Source: UBA4292 sp964648695 (GTDB taxonomy: Bacteria > Bacillota > Clostridia > Lachnospirales > Lachnospiraceae). From it: a stretch of 25,325 nt of DNA. Both the position numbers and the translations under genes were made by a program. The notes beneath the pieces are model-generated. The model made no database searches, was not told where the DNA came from, and saw only the letters and a program-made list of their open reading frames with translations. The stretch covers positions 1 to 25,325 of the forward strand of contig CAZYLH010000016.1 in assembly GCA_964648695.1 (NCBI GenBank). Reading direction: 5' to 3'. Positions 1-8,772 of the stretch are shown in pieces; the stretch's first letter is position 1; each line of letters opens with the position of its first letter.

Positions 1-26
1 CTGGGGCTTTCTTATGGAGGAGAACT

Positions 27-1763
27 ATGGTAAGAGAACTAGCAAAAAGTATCAGGGAGTATAAAAAGGCTTCCATTGCCACGCCCATACTGGTGACGGT
101 TGAGGTTGTCATGGAATGTGCTATTCCCTATACCACAGCCCTTTTGGTAAACCAAATTAAGAGTGGATGCGGTATGAGCGTTATCTTAGAATACGGCGCA
201 GCGCTTGTACTGATGGCGTTTATTTCACTTATTTTTGGCGCGCTCGCCGGCTCAACCTGCGCCACCGCATCCTGTGGTCTGGCAAAGAATTTGCGCCAGG
301 ATATGTTTTACAGCGTGCAGGACTATTCATTTGAAAACATTGATAAGTTCCTGACATCATCCCTGGTGACCCGTATGACTACGGACGTCACAAATGTACA
401 AAACGCCTACATGATGATTATAAGAACAGCTATCCGCTGCCCATTAATGCTTATATTCGCCTTTACGATGGCAGTTGTCATGGGAGGAAAGATGGCATGG
501 ATTTTTTTGGTTGTAGCGCCCATATTGACATTTGGTCTGGGAGTGGTCATTTATAAGACCATACCGCTGTTTAGAAAAACCTTTAAGAAATATGACAACC
601 TAAACAGCTCCATTCAGGAAAACGTAAACGCCATGAGAGTGGTTAAGTCCTTTGTAAGAGAGGATTATGAGGAGGAGAAGTTTGGCGCTGTCGCAGATGA
701 TGTCTGCAAGGATTTCACAAAGGCAGAGCGTATCTTAGCGGTAAACGGACCATTGATGCAGTTTTGTATCTACACGGTTATGGTTTTTGTCCTCTCCTTT
801 GGCTCATATACCATCATCTCATCCATGGGACTTGACCTAGATGTTGGACAGTTTTCCGCGCTTTTGACATACAGCTTTATGATCCTTAACAGTCTTATGA
901 TGCTGTCAATGGTCTTTGTTATGATCACAATGGCAGGAGAATCCGGAAAGCGTATTGTGGAAGTCCTTCAGGAAAAGAGCACTCTCACAAATCCCGAAAA
1001 TCCCATTTATGAGGTTAAGGACGGATCAATTTCCTTTGATCATGTGAGCTTTAAGTATTCTGATAAAGCAGAGCGGATGGCTTTAAGTGACATAAATCTA
1101 AAGATCCATTCCGGTGAGACGATCGGAATCATCGGAGGAACAGGTTCATCTAAGTCCTCCCTTATTCAGTTAATTTCAAGACTTTACGATGTGACAGAAG
1201 GTTCAGTAAAGGTTGGCGGGATCGATGTAAGGCAGTATGATCTGGAAACTTTGAGAAACCAGGTGGCAGTTGTTCTTCAGAAAAACGTGCTTTTTTCTGG
1301 AACCATCAAGGAGAACCTTCGTTGGGGAAATAAGGAGGCCACGGATGAAGAGCTTATAGAGGCATGTAAACTGGCATGCGCGGATGACTTCATCACCCAG
1401 CTTCCAAACGGCTATAACACCTATATTGAGCAGGGTGGTACAAATGTCTCCGGCGGACAAAGACAGAGGCTTTGCATCGCCAGGGCGCTTCTTAAAAAGC
1501 CAAAGATTTTGATCTTGGACGATTCCACCAGTGCGGTGGATACTAAGACAGACGCAAGTATCCGCAAGGCCATGAGAGAGTATATTCCTCAGACCACGAA
1601 GATCATCATTGCCCAGCGTACAGCCTCAGTCGAGGATGCCGACAGGATCATTGTCATGGAGGGTGGCTTCATCAACGCGGTTGGAACACATAAGGAACTG
1701 CTTGAGAGCAATGATATTTACCGCGAGATTTACATTTCACAGAATAAGGCACAGGAAGAGTAA
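27..1763 (+). CDS. ABC exporter half-transporter, subunit with degenerate ATP site (MdlA/LmrC/TM287-like)
   Basis: This 578-residue protein has an N-terminal six-helix exporter membrane domain (about residues 15-310) and a C-terminal ATPase domain (about 335-570). Visible motifs are a Walker A GGTGSSKSS near residues 370-378, a good signature NVSGGQRQR near 472, and Walker B ILILDDSTSAVD near 493. The catalytic Glu after Walker B is Asp, and the switch His is Gln (IIAQRTAS). Those two changes mark the non-catalytic partner of a heterodimeric exporter, as in TM287/288 and LmrCD. The ATG has a GGAGGAG site 4 bases upstream. The next gene, 29 bp downstream, encodes the matching partner. Known members export drugs, lipids or peptides; the substrate here cannot be read from the sequence. 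No promoter is visible because the window begins just upstream, so an earlier gene may be in the same operon. Confidence 0.93.
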   Translation: MVRELAKSIREYKKASIATPILVTVEVVMECAIPYTTALLVNQIKSGCGMSVILEYGAALVLMAFISLIFGALAGSTCATASCGLAKNLRQDMFYSVQDYSFENIDKFLTSSLVTRMTTDVTNVQNAYMMIIRTAIRCPLMLIFAFTMAVVMGGKMAWIFLVVAPILTFGLGVVIYKTIPLFRKTFKKYDNLNSSIQENVNAMRVVKSFVREDYEEEKFGAVADDVCKDFTKAERILAVNGPLMQFCIYTVMVFVLSFGSYTIISSMGLDLDVGQFSALLTYSFMILNSLMMLSMVFVMITMAGESGKRIVEVLQEKSTLTNPENPIYEVKDGSISFDHVSFKYSDKAERMALSDINLKIHSGETIGIIGGTGSSKSSLIQLISRLYDVTEGSVKVGGIDVRQYDLETLRNQVAVVLQKNVLFSGTIKENLRWGNKEATDEELIEACKLACADDFITQLPNGYNTYIEQGGTNVSGGQRQRLCIARALLKKPKILILDDSTSAVDTKTDASIRKAMREYIPQTTKIIIAQRTASVEDADRIIVMEGGFINAVGTHKELLESNDIYREIYISQNKAQEE

Positions 1764-1792
1764 ACCGTGGGCCGCGTATATATGGAGGAACT

Positions 1793-3688
1793 ATGACTAA
1801 AAAGAAAACATGGAAAAGCAATACAGTGGTGCGGCTTTTAAAAACCATTAAAGAGTTTTATCCGGTAATGCTGCCCATTACAATATTATGTATTATTTTT
1901 AACGCAGTTGTCAGCTCAATCCCCGCCATTTTTATGCAGAATGTTATTCAAGTTGTTGAGGAGAGCTGGGAGAGCGGAGACTGGGACGGTGTAAGCACAC
2001 AGATCTTAACCTATGTCGCCATACTGGCAGCCTTTTATCTGCTGTCTCTGGTGGCAGGTGTGATCTATCAGCAGCTTATGGCCATTATCACCCAGGGAAG
2101 CTTAAAAAAGCTTCGCGTTAAGATGTTTAATGGTATGCAGCGCCTTCCGATTAAATACTTTGACACTCATAACCATGGTGATATCATGAGCCACTACACA
2201 AATGATATCGATTCTCTTCGCCAGATGATTTCACAGAGCTTTCCCCAGCTTCTGGTTTCAAGCGTTATGGTGCTGACGGTATTTTTTATTATGCTGTATT
2301 TTAGCTTATGGCTTACCATCGTGCTTATGGTGGGTGTGGTGGTAATGTTCTTTGTCACCAAGAGAATCGGCGGAGGCTCCGCAAAATACTTCTTCCGCCA
2401 GCAGGTGTCCCTCGGAAAAGTTGAAGGCTTTATTGAGGAGATCATGAACGGTCAGAAGGTTGTAAAGGTTTTCTGCCACGAGGAGGAAAGCAAGGCGGAT
2501 TTTGACCGCTTTAACCAGGAACTTTTTGATCAGTCACGCAGTGCAAACAGATATGCCAATACCCTTGCCCCGATTCTCAATAATGTGGGAAATATTCTCT
2601 ATGTTGTTGTTGCCATCGCGGGCGGCGGCCTTTTGCTTTTAAATGTGCCGAGTGTCAGTTTTTCCGGCATGAGCTTTGGAATAAGCATCTTGGTGCCGTT
2701 TTTAAATATGACCAAGCAGTTTGTTGGAAATATCAACCAGGTATCAAACCAGATAAACTCCGTGGTCATGGGACTTGCGGGAACAGAGCGTATTTTTAAC
2801 CTGATGGATCAGGCACCTGAGGTGGATGAGGGCTATGTCACCCTTGTAAATGCCCGTGAGGAAAACGGAGAGATTGTGGAGTGTTCAGAAAGAACCGGAA
2901 TGTGGGCATGGAAGCATGTGCACCAGGCGGATAAGAGCGTGACATACACAAAGCTTACGGGAGATGTTCGCCTTTTTGATGTGGACTTTGAGTATGAGCA
3001 GGGTAAGACAATCCTTCACAATATCTCCCTGTACGCAAAGCCCGGTCAGAAGGTGGCGTTTGTGGGTGCTACCGGAGCAGGAAAGACAACCATCACAAAC
3101 CTGTTAAACCGTTTCTATGACATAGCTGACGGAAAGATCAGATACGACGGGATTAATATTAACAAGATTAAAAAGAGTGATCTGCGCCATTCCCTAGGGA
3201 TAGTGCTCCAGGACACAAACCTTTTTACAGGAACTGTTATGGAAAACATTCGCTATGGAAAGCTTGACGCTACGGACGAGGAGTGCATCGCTGCGGCAAA
3301 GCTTGCGGGAGCGGATGATTTTATCACACGTCTGCCGGAGGGCTATCAGACTCACCTTACCGGAAACGGCGCAAACCTCTCGCAGGGACAGCGCCAGCTT
3401 CTCTCAATCGCAAGAGCTGCTGTTGCAAATCCCCCTGTTATGATTTTGGATGAGGCTACATCATCCATAGACACGCGTACAGAGGCGATTGTACAGCGGG
3501 GTATGGATGCCTTAATGGAGGGCAGGACTGTCTTTGTGATAGCGCATCGTCTTTCTACCGTAAAGAATTCGGATGTTATCATTGTATTAGATCACGGAAG
3601 AATTATTGAGCGCGGAAGCCATGATGACTTGATCGCACAGAAAGGACAGTATTATCAGCTCTATACTGGAGCATTTGAATTAGAATAA
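1793..3688 (+). CDS. ABC exporter half-transporter, catalytic subunit (MdlB/LmrD/TM288-like)
   Basis: This is the second half of the heterodimeric exporter, 631 residues. The membrane domain covers about residues 20-330. The ATPase domain (about 395-625) has Walker A GATGAGKTT near 425, Walker B VMILDEATSSID with the catalytic Glu near 555, and a normal switch His in VIAHRLSTV near 583. Its signature is LSQGQ rather than LSGGQ (near 528). In a heterodimer that signature faces the degenerate Walker A/B of the upstream subunit, so both defects fall in one ATP site and the other site is intact. About 45 extra residues, rich in charged residues and Trp, separate the two domains (roughly 345-390). 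The ATG has a GGAGG site 4 bases upstream. It is certainly co-transcribed with the upstream gene. Confidence 0.94.
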   Translation: MTKKKTWKSNTVVRLLKTIKEFYPVMLPITILCIIFNAVVSSIPAIFMQNVIQVVEESWESGDWDGVSTQILTYVAILAAFYLLSLVAGVIYQQLMAIITQGSLKKLRVKMFNGMQRLPIKYFDTHNHGDIMSHYTNDIDSLRQMISQSFPQLLVSSVMVLTVFFIMLYFSLWLTIVLMVGVVVMFFVTKRIGGGSAKYFFRQQVSLGKVEGFIEEIMNGQKVVKVFCHEEESKADFDRFNQELFDQSRSANRYANTLAPILNNVGNILYVVVAIAGGGLLLLNVPSVSFSGMSFGISILVPFLNMTKQFVGNINQVSNQINSVVMGLAGTERIFNLMDQAPEVDEGYVTLVNAREENGEIVECSERTGMWAWKHVHQADKSVTYTKLTGDVRLFDVDFEYEQGKTILHNISLYAKPGQKVAFVGATGAGKTTITNLLNRFYDIADGKIRYDGININKIKKSDLRHSLGIVLQDTNLFTGTVMENIRYGKLDATDEECIAAAKLAGADDFITRLPEGYQTHLTGNGANLSQGQRQLLSIARAAVANPPVMILDEATSSIDTRTEAIVQRGMDALMEGRTVFVIAHRLSTVKNSDVIIVLDHGRIIERGSHDDLIAQKGQYYQLYTGAFELE

Positions 3689-3719
3689 GAGCTTTTTGGC
3701 GTACTTTGGAGGAAGCAGT

Positions 3720-4979
3720 ATGTCGGATATAATCGTTGTGGGCGGTGGCGCAGCCGGGATGATGGCGGCCATCGCCGCCGCGCAAAACGGACATCATGTA
3801 AGCCTCATAGAGAGAAATGAAAAGCTTGGAAAGAAGGTATACATCACGGGAAAGGGGCGTTGTAACGTGACAAACGCCTGTGACCGTGATGACTTCTTTT
3901 TAAGCGTTGTTTCTAACCCCAAATTTTTATACAGCGCATTTGATAGCTTTAGTAATTTTGATCTTATGGAGGCACTAACGGAGTGGGGCCTGCCGCTAAA
4001 GGTGGAACGAGGGCAGAGGGTTTTTCCGGTGAGTGATAAGTCATCGGACGTAATTAAGACCCTACAAAAAAAGCTTGAGGCACTTGGGGTTAAAATCTGT
4101 CTTAATAAAAAAGTAGATGAGCTGGTCTTTAAGCAGGTGGATGAAAAGAGCGTCTGTGTGGGCGTAAAGGTGGATGGAAAAACCATTCATGCGGATGCAG
4201 TGATCGTTGCAACGGGCGGACTGTCATATCCGCAGACCGGCTCTGATGGCGATGGATACCGCTTTGCAAAAAATGCGGGACACCACATAACACCGCTCTA
4301 TCCATCCCTTGTGGGATTTAGGTGCAGTGAAGATATCCCTGCAAGGCTTTCAGGGGTGTCACTTAAAAACGTAGAGGCACGTATATATGATATGAAGGAA
4401 AAAGCATCTGCTAAAAAAAAGCCGCTCTATACCGGCTTTGGCGAGATGCTCTTTACGCATTTTGGGGTAAGTGGCCCCCTGATGCTAACCGCCTCCGCAG
4501 ATCTTGCGGATAAGATGGATGGTAAAAAACGCCTTGTCATTGATCTAAAACCGGCGCTAAGCCATGAGCAGCTTGATAAGCGCATTTTAAGGGCTTTTGA
4601 GGAAAATCACTTAAAAAGCTTTAAGAGCGCGGTGGGAGGGGTGCTTCCAGGAAAGCTTCTTGATGAAGTGATTATGGCAAGTGGAATCTCTTTCGAAAAG
4701 AAGGTCAGTGAGATTACGAGAAGTGAGCGGCAGAATTTCATTTCTGTGCTAAAGGGGTTTTCATTGACAATAACAGGACTTTTGGGATATAATGAGGCGG
4801 TTGTGACAAAGGGCGGTATATCAGTCCTAGAGATTGACCCCAAAACTATGGAATCAAAAATTGTATCACGGCTGTATTTTGCGGGTGAGGTGCTTGACTT
4901 AGACGCCTACACCGGAGGATTTAATTTGCAGATTGCCTGGAGCACGGGCTATGCAGCCGGCAGTCACATACGGTACTGA
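3720..4979 (+). CDS. NAD(P)/FAD-dependent oxidoreductase, HI0933/YhiN/BaiN family
   Basis: This 419-residue flavoprotein starts with a dinucleotide-binding motif, IIVVGGGAAGMMAA. It then has the family hallmark KKVYITGKGRCNVTNA (about residues 38-53) and, at the C-terminus, VTKGGIS and GEVLDLDAYTGGFNLQ, which contact FAD. The family is widespread and mostly uncharacterised. The clostridial member BaiN was proposed to act in bile-acid dehydroxylation, but that does not transfer safely to this gene. I chose the ATG at 3720 because GGAGGA lies 6 bases upstream; an in-frame TTG at 3696 has no such site and would add eight residues ahead of the Rossmann motif. It sits 31 bp after the ABC genes and 23 bp before cmk, so read-through is likely. 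Confidence 0.9.
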   Translation: MSDIIVVGGGAAGMMAAIAAAQNGHHVSLIERNEKLGKKVYITGKGRCNVTNACDRDDFFLSVVSNPKFLYSAFDSFSNFDLMEALTEWGLPLKVERGQRVFPVSDKSSDVIKTLQKKLEALGVKICLNKKVDELVFKQVDEKSVCVGVKVDGKTIHADAVIVATGGLSYPQTGSDGDGYRFAKNAGHHITPLYPSLVGFRCSEDIPARLSGVSLKNVEARIYDMKEKASAKKKPLYTGFGEMLFTHFGVSGPLMLTASADLADKMDGKKRLVIDLKPALSHEQLDKRILRAFEENHLKSFKSAVGGVLPGKLLDEVIMASGISFEKKVSEITRSERQNFISVLKGFSLTITGLLGYNEAVVTKGGISVLEIDPKTMESKIVSRLYFAGEVLDLDAYTGGFNLQIAWSTGYAAGSHIRY

Positions 4980-5002
4980 TAAAAACCAGAAAGGATGACG
5001 CT

Positions 5003-5668
5003 ATGGCATTTAATATAGCGATTGACGGCCCTGCGGGAGCGGGAAAGAGCACCATCGCGAGGATGGTCGCAAAAAAACTGGATATCATCTATGTCGACAC
5101 CGGAGCGATGTATCGCGCAATGGCGCTCTATGCTCTAAGACAGGGAATTGACGGATTAGATGAGGGGAGGGTGAGCGCCTGTCTAAAAGACGTAAATATC
5201 TCCCTAAGTTTTCAGGACGGCGAGCAGTGCGTGCTCCTTAACGGAGAAAATGTAAACGGCCTTATACGTACGCCCCAGATATCTGCCATGGCTTCAAGGA
5301 TCTCCGTATATGCGGATGTGAGAAAGAAGCTTGTAAGCGAGCAGCAAAGGATTGCAAAGAATACGGACCTTGTAATGGACGGCAGGGACATAGGTACCTG
5401 TGTGCTCCCTAACGCAATTCTAAAAATCTATCTTACTGCCTCATGTGATGTGAGGGCAAAGCGCCGCTTTGACGAGATGGTGGAGCGCGGAGAAAACTGT
5501 GATTTAGAAAAGATCATAGAGGAGATAAAGGAGAGGGATGATCGGGATATACACCGTGAGATTTCTCCTCTTACACAGGCTAAGGATGCCGTCCTTATTG
5601 ATACCTCTGATATGACAATTTCACAGGTGGTGGATAATATAATGGAGCTTGTAAAGGAGCGCAGATAA
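5003..5668 (+). CDS. cmk: Cytidylate (CMP/dCMP) kinase
   Basis: The product phosphorylates CMP and dCMP with ATP in pyrimidine nucleotide recycling in the cytoplasm. At 221 residues it has the usual bacterial length. It has the P-loop GPAGAGKST at residues 9-17, the following YVDTGAMYRA segment that contacts the nucleotide, and the conserved VMDGRDIGTCVLP motif near residue 127. A lid region rich in Arg (RAKRRFDEM, then KERDDRDIHREISPL) follows. The ATG is preceded by GAAAGGA. The neighbours ispH (one base downstream) and rpsA form an arrangement conserved in many Clostridia. Confidence 0.97.
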   Translation: MAFNIAIDGPAGAGKSTIARMVAKKLDIIYVDTGAMYRAMALYALRQGIDGLDEGRVSACLKDVNISLSFQDGEQCVLLNGENVNGLIRTPQISAMASRISVYADVRKKLVSEQQRIAKNTDLVMDGRDIGTCVLPNAILKIYLTASCDVRAKRRFDEMVERGENCDLEKIIEEIKERDDRDIHREISPLTQAKDAVLIDTSDMTISQVVDNIMELVKERR

Positions 5669-5669
5669 G

Positions 5670-6518
5670 ATGGATCTGATTACGGCAAAGACCGCTGGTT
5701 TTTGCTTCGGAGTAAAAAGAGCGGTCGATCAGGTTTACGCTCAGTTAGAGGAAGGGACTGCCCCCCTATACACCTATGGCCCGATCATCCATAACCAGGA
5801 GGTGGTTAAGGAGCTAGAGGGTATGGGAGTGCACGTCCTAGGTGAAGACCAGGCGGCTTTACAAAAGGGTGAGGGACGGGTTATCATCCGCTCCCATGGA
5901 GTGAGCAGGGCTGTTCAGCAAATGCTTGAATGTAAGGGCTATGAGGTTTTAGACGCCACATGTCCTTTTGTAAAAAAGATCCATAGGATCGTTAGTGAAA
6001 AGAGCGCCGAGGGCTATAAGGTATTAATTGCCGGAAATGAGGACCATCCGGAGGTGCAGGGTATTATCGGGTGGTGTAGCGGCCCTGTTAAGGTGATTAC
6101 TGAGCCGGAGGATGTCGATAATCTGCCCGAGGAATTTAAAGACAGGGTCTGCATTGTGGCTCAGACGACATTTAATTATAATAAATTTCAACTTGTTCTT
6201 GCAAAATTGGAGAAAATCCTGTATGATGGTATGGTGTTTAATTCAATTTGCAATGCGACTCAGGAAAGACAGATTGAGGCGAGAGAGATTGCGTCCGGAG
6301 TGGATTGTATGCTGGTGGTTGGAGACCAGCACAGCTCTAACACGCAAAAACTCTACGAGATTTGTCGGCAGGAATGCAAAAACACGCATTTCGTTGAGAC
6401 AGCGCGTGATTTGGATCCTCGCTGGTTTGAGAATGCAAATAAAGTGGGCATAACGGCGGGGGCATCCACTCCGCATAAAATTATAGAGGAGGTTCAAACA
6501 TATGTCAGAGAGTTTTGA
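5670..6518 (+). CDS. ispH: 4-hydroxy-3-methylbut-2-enyl diphosphate reductase
   Basis: IspH (LytB) makes IPP and DMAPP in the last step of the MEP isoprenoid pathway, using a [4Fe-4S] cluster. The 282-residue product carries the three cluster ligands in family context: Cys12 in AGFCFGVKRAV, Cys96 in DATCPFVKKIH and Cys194 in NSICNATQERQ. The proton-relay region and the C-terminal GITAGASTP are also present. The ATG follows the cmk stop by one base, with AAGGAG inside the cmk end. The last 17 bases overlap the start of rpsA in another frame. In many Clostridia the two are one fused polypeptide; here they are not. Confidence 0.97.
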   Translation: MDLITAKTAGFCFGVKRAVDQVYAQLEEGTAPLYTYGPIIHNQEVVKELEGMGVHVLGEDQAALQKGEGRVIIRSHGVSRAVQQMLECKGYEVLDATCPFVKKIHRIVSEKSAEGYKVLIAGNEDHPEVQGIIGWCSGPVKVITEPEDVDNLPEEFKDRVCIVAQTTFNYNKFQLVLAKLEKILYDGMVFNSICNATQERQIEAREIASGVDCMLVVGDQHSSNTQKLYEICRQECKNTHFVETARDLDPRWFENANKVGITAGASTPHKIIEEVQTYVREF

Positions 6519-7605
6519 ACAGATGTTAGAAGAAAGTTTTAGAACGATTTCAAATGGTGATGTGGTAACGGGAAGTGTTATCGATGTAAAGCCGGACGAA
6601 ATCGTATTAAATATCGGTTACAAGGCCGATGGAGTTGTATCCAGAAGCGAGTATACAAATGTCCCCGGTGCAGATCTTACCACCATGGTAAAGGTTGGAG
6701 ATGAGCTTACATGTAAGGTGATAAAGCTAAATGACGGTGAGGGTCAGGTTCTCTTATCATATCGCCGTCTTGCTGCTGAAAGAGGAAATCAGCGCCTGCA
6801 GGAGGCTTTCGAGAATCAGGAAGTTTTAAAGGCACAGGTTAATCAGGTTCTCTCCGGTGGCTTGAGCGTAGTTGTGGAAGAGGCAAGGGTGTTTATTCCT
6901 GCCAGCCTTGTATCAGATGTATACGAGAAGGATCTTACAAAGTATCAGGATCAGGAGATTGAGTTTGTTATCACAGAGTTTAATCCCAAGAAGCGCCGTA
7001 TCATCGGAAACGCTAAGACCCTGATTTTAGCAAAGAAGGAGAAGGAGCGCGAGGAGCTCTTTGCCCGCATCAGCGAGGGCCTTGTTGTTGAGGGTAAGGT
7101 TAAGAATATCACAGATTTTGGCGCATTTGTTGATCTTGGCGGAGCTGACGGCCTGATCCACATCAGCGAGATGGGCTGGAACCGTATGGAAAACCCCAAG
7201 AAGGTCTTTACGGTTGGTCAGGAGGTTACCGCGTTTATCAAGGAGATCAACGGGGATAAGATTGCTCTTAGCATGAAGTTCCCTGATCAGAATCCCTGGC
7301 TTCATGCAGAGGAGAAGTATGGCACAGGCTCAATCGTGACAGGTAAGGTTGTTCGTATGGCGGACTTTGGCGCGTTTGTAGAGCTTGAGAGCGGCATTGA
7401 CGCTCTGCTCCATGTTTCCCAGATTTCTAAGGAGCGTATAGGAAAGCCCTCCGATGTGCTTAGCATTGGCCAGGAGATCACAGCTAAGGTTGTAGATTTT
7501 ATTAAGGAAGAGCATAAGATCAGTCTTAGCATGAAGGCTCTTATTGAGGATGATGCAGAGGAGACTGTGACTGCTGATGAGGTAGAGGAGACCACAGAGG
7601 AGTAA
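6502..7605 (+). CDS. rpsA: Ribosomal protein S1 (four S1 repeats)
   Basis: This 367-residue protein consists of four S1 RNA-binding repeats, starting near residues 23 (GSVIDVKPDEIVLNIG), 111 (AQVNQVLSGGLSVVV), 199 (GKVKNITDFGAFVDLG) and 281 (GKVVRMADFGAFVELE). An acidic tail, rich in Glu and Thr, follows. Repeats three and four have the canonical FGAFV core; the first two are more diverged, as is usual. Firmicute S1 proteins are shorter than the six-repeat proteobacterial protein, and whether they are essential for translation initiation varies. The start is set by GAGGAGG at 6486-6492, inside ispH, so translation is probably coupled to ispH. A strong terminator follows the gene. Confidence 0.95.
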   Translation: MSESFEQMLEESFRTISNGDVVTGSVIDVKPDEIVLNIGYKADGVVSRSEYTNVPGADLTTMVKVGDELTCKVIKLNDGEGQVLLSYRRLAAERGNQRLQEAFENQEVLKAQVNQVLSGGLSVVVEEARVFIPASLVSDVYEKDLTKYQDQEIEFVITEFNPKKRRIIGNAKTLILAKKEKEREELFARISEGLVVEGKVKNITDFGAFVDLGGADGLIHISEMGWNRMENPKKVFTVGQEVTAFIKEINGDKIALSMKFPDQNPWLHAEEKYGTGSIVTGKVVRMADFGAFVELESGIDALLHVSQISKERIGKPSDVLSIGQEITAKVVDFIKEEHKISLSMKALIEDDAEETVTADEVEETTEE

Positions 7606-7641
7606 TCCTTTAAAAGTCTCTTTGGTGATTGTGTAAAATTA

Positions 7642-7668
7642 GGCTGCGCTTTATGGCGCAGCCTTTTT
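7642..7668 (+). terminator. Rho-independent terminator after rpsA
   Basis: An 8-bp perfect GC-rich stem (GGCTGCGC at 7642-7649 with GCGCAGCC at 7656-7663) closes a 6-base loop and is followed by five T. It ends the flavoprotein-cmk-ispH-rpsA run. Confidence 0.93.
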
Positions 7669-7689
7669 AACATCTATAGGGAAACGCTT

Positions 7690-8700
7690 ATGTATACAGT
7701 TGAAGAAAAGCTTTTTGATATTCCGGATCTATGCGGACTGCTTCCAGAAAATCCACTCTTTTTTGATATCGAGACAACGGGGCTTTCTGTTAAAAATGCC
7801 GCGATATATCTTATAGGCGTGGTCTATCAGAGCGGTGGGCAGTGGTGCCTTCGTCAATGGTTTGCGACAGAAAGACGTCAGGAGATGGATATTTTACAGG
7901 CGTTTTTAGATTTTTCTAAAGATTACCCCGCCCTTATCCATTTTAACGGCGATAAATTTGATCTGCCATTTATAAAGGCATGTGCAAAGCAGTATAATCT
8001 AGACCATGAGCTATCAAAAAAGGAGAGCCTTGATCTTTGCAGCTCTCTTCGTCCCATGGCACCCTTTTTGGGGATGGAGAGACGTAAGCAGAAAAGCTTT
8101 GAGGAGAGGGTTGGGCATCTGCGTGAGGATATATACTCCGGAGGGGAGCTTATACGCGTTTATGAGGACTATTTAAAAAACCATTCGGAAAAGCTCTGTA
8201 AGACCCTGCTTTTACACAATCACGATGATTTAAGGGGAATGCTCTTTGTCGCATCTGCTCTTTCCTATGAGCGCTTCCTAAAGCAGCCGGTAAAACTTTT
8301 GTCCACGGAAGAAGCGCAGGATGAAGCGGTTTTAAGATTAGAGTCAGAAGGCCCGTTTAAGGTGCCGGCTTTAGCGCAGGCTTCTTATGAGGGCATGTCT
8401 ATCTCTGTAAATGACAGTGAGATAATCCTTAGAGTTCCAGTTAAAAACGGCGCGGTACGCTTCTACTTTACGGACTATCAGAATTATTATTATCTTCCAA
8501 AGGAAGACACAGCAGTACACAAAAGCGTAGGGATTTATGTAGATGCGCAGTTTAGAAAGAAGGCAACGCCAGGCACCGCCTATCAGTGGGCCCCCCTAAA
8601 GCTTTTAGAGGAAAATCCTAACCAGCTTGATGCCTATGTGCACAGGCTTTTTTATCACTATATCTTTAGAAAAACAAGCCGGAAAAGGCGCGGGCAATAG
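7690..8700 (+). CDS. RNase H-fold exonuclease-like protein, YprB family
   Basis: The 336-residue protein has a DEDD exonuclease core of the YprB/RNase_H_2 type. Asp26 and Glu28 lie in FFDIETTGL, Asp91 in NGDKFDLPF and Asp179/Asp180 in LLHNHDDLRGM. Together these would bind two metal ions for nuclease chemistry. The region after about residue 200 has no motif I recognise; it is rich in Tyr near 265-285 and ends in a basic tail (RKTSRKRRG). The family is widespread in Firmicutes and its substrate is not established. It starts just after the rpsA terminator, behind a weak AGGGA site, with no clear promoter of its own. It precedes ruvAB, which suggests, but does not show, a link to DNA repair. 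Confidence 0.82.
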   Translation: MYTVEEKLFDIPDLCGLLPENPLFFDIETTGLSVKNAAIYLIGVVYQSGGQWCLRQWFATERRQEMDILQAFLDFSKDYPALIHFNGDKFDLPFIKACAKQYNLDHELSKKESLDLCSSLRPMAPFLGMERRKQKSFEERVGHLREDIYSGGELIRVYEDYLKNHSEKLCKTLLLHNHDDLRGMLFVASALSYERFLKQPVKLLSTEEAQDEAVLRLESEGPFKVPALAQASYEGMSISVNDSEIILRVPVKNGAVRFYFTDYQNYYYLPKEDTAVHKSVGIYVDAQFRKKATPGTAYQWAPLKLLEENPNQLDAYVHRLFYHYIFRKTSRKRRGQ

Positions 8701-8709
8701 AACATTTGG

Positions 8710-8738
8710 TTGATTTTTATGTCCGCATATGCTACCAT
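8710..8738 (+). promoter_or_regulatory. Probable sigma-A promoter for ruvAB
   Basis: A -35 box TTGATT (8710-8715), a 17-base spacer and a -10 box TACCAT (8733-8738) with an upstream TGC (extended -10) lie between the YprB-like gene and ruvA. The -10 matches the consensus at four of six positions, so the call is moderate. Confidence 0.5.
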
Positions 8739-8772
8739 TAAGAGGCGATTTTTTCCGGAGGGGATGATACAT

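Noticed and set aside
3696..3719. Upstream TTG start for the flavoprotein
   Set aside because: It overlaps the region leading into the ribosome site; GGAGGA is correctly spaced only for ATG 3720.
3794..4186. Minus-strand open frame of 130 codons inside the flavoprotein gene
   Set aside because: It is low-complexity, Ser/Thr/Phe-rich antisense translation of a conserved gene with no ribosome site or family match.
8710..8772. N-terminal extension of RuvA from TTG 8710
   Set aside because: RuvA starts at the MIATIKG motif, which ATG 8773 provides with its own GGAGGGG; the extension also overlaps a probable promoter.
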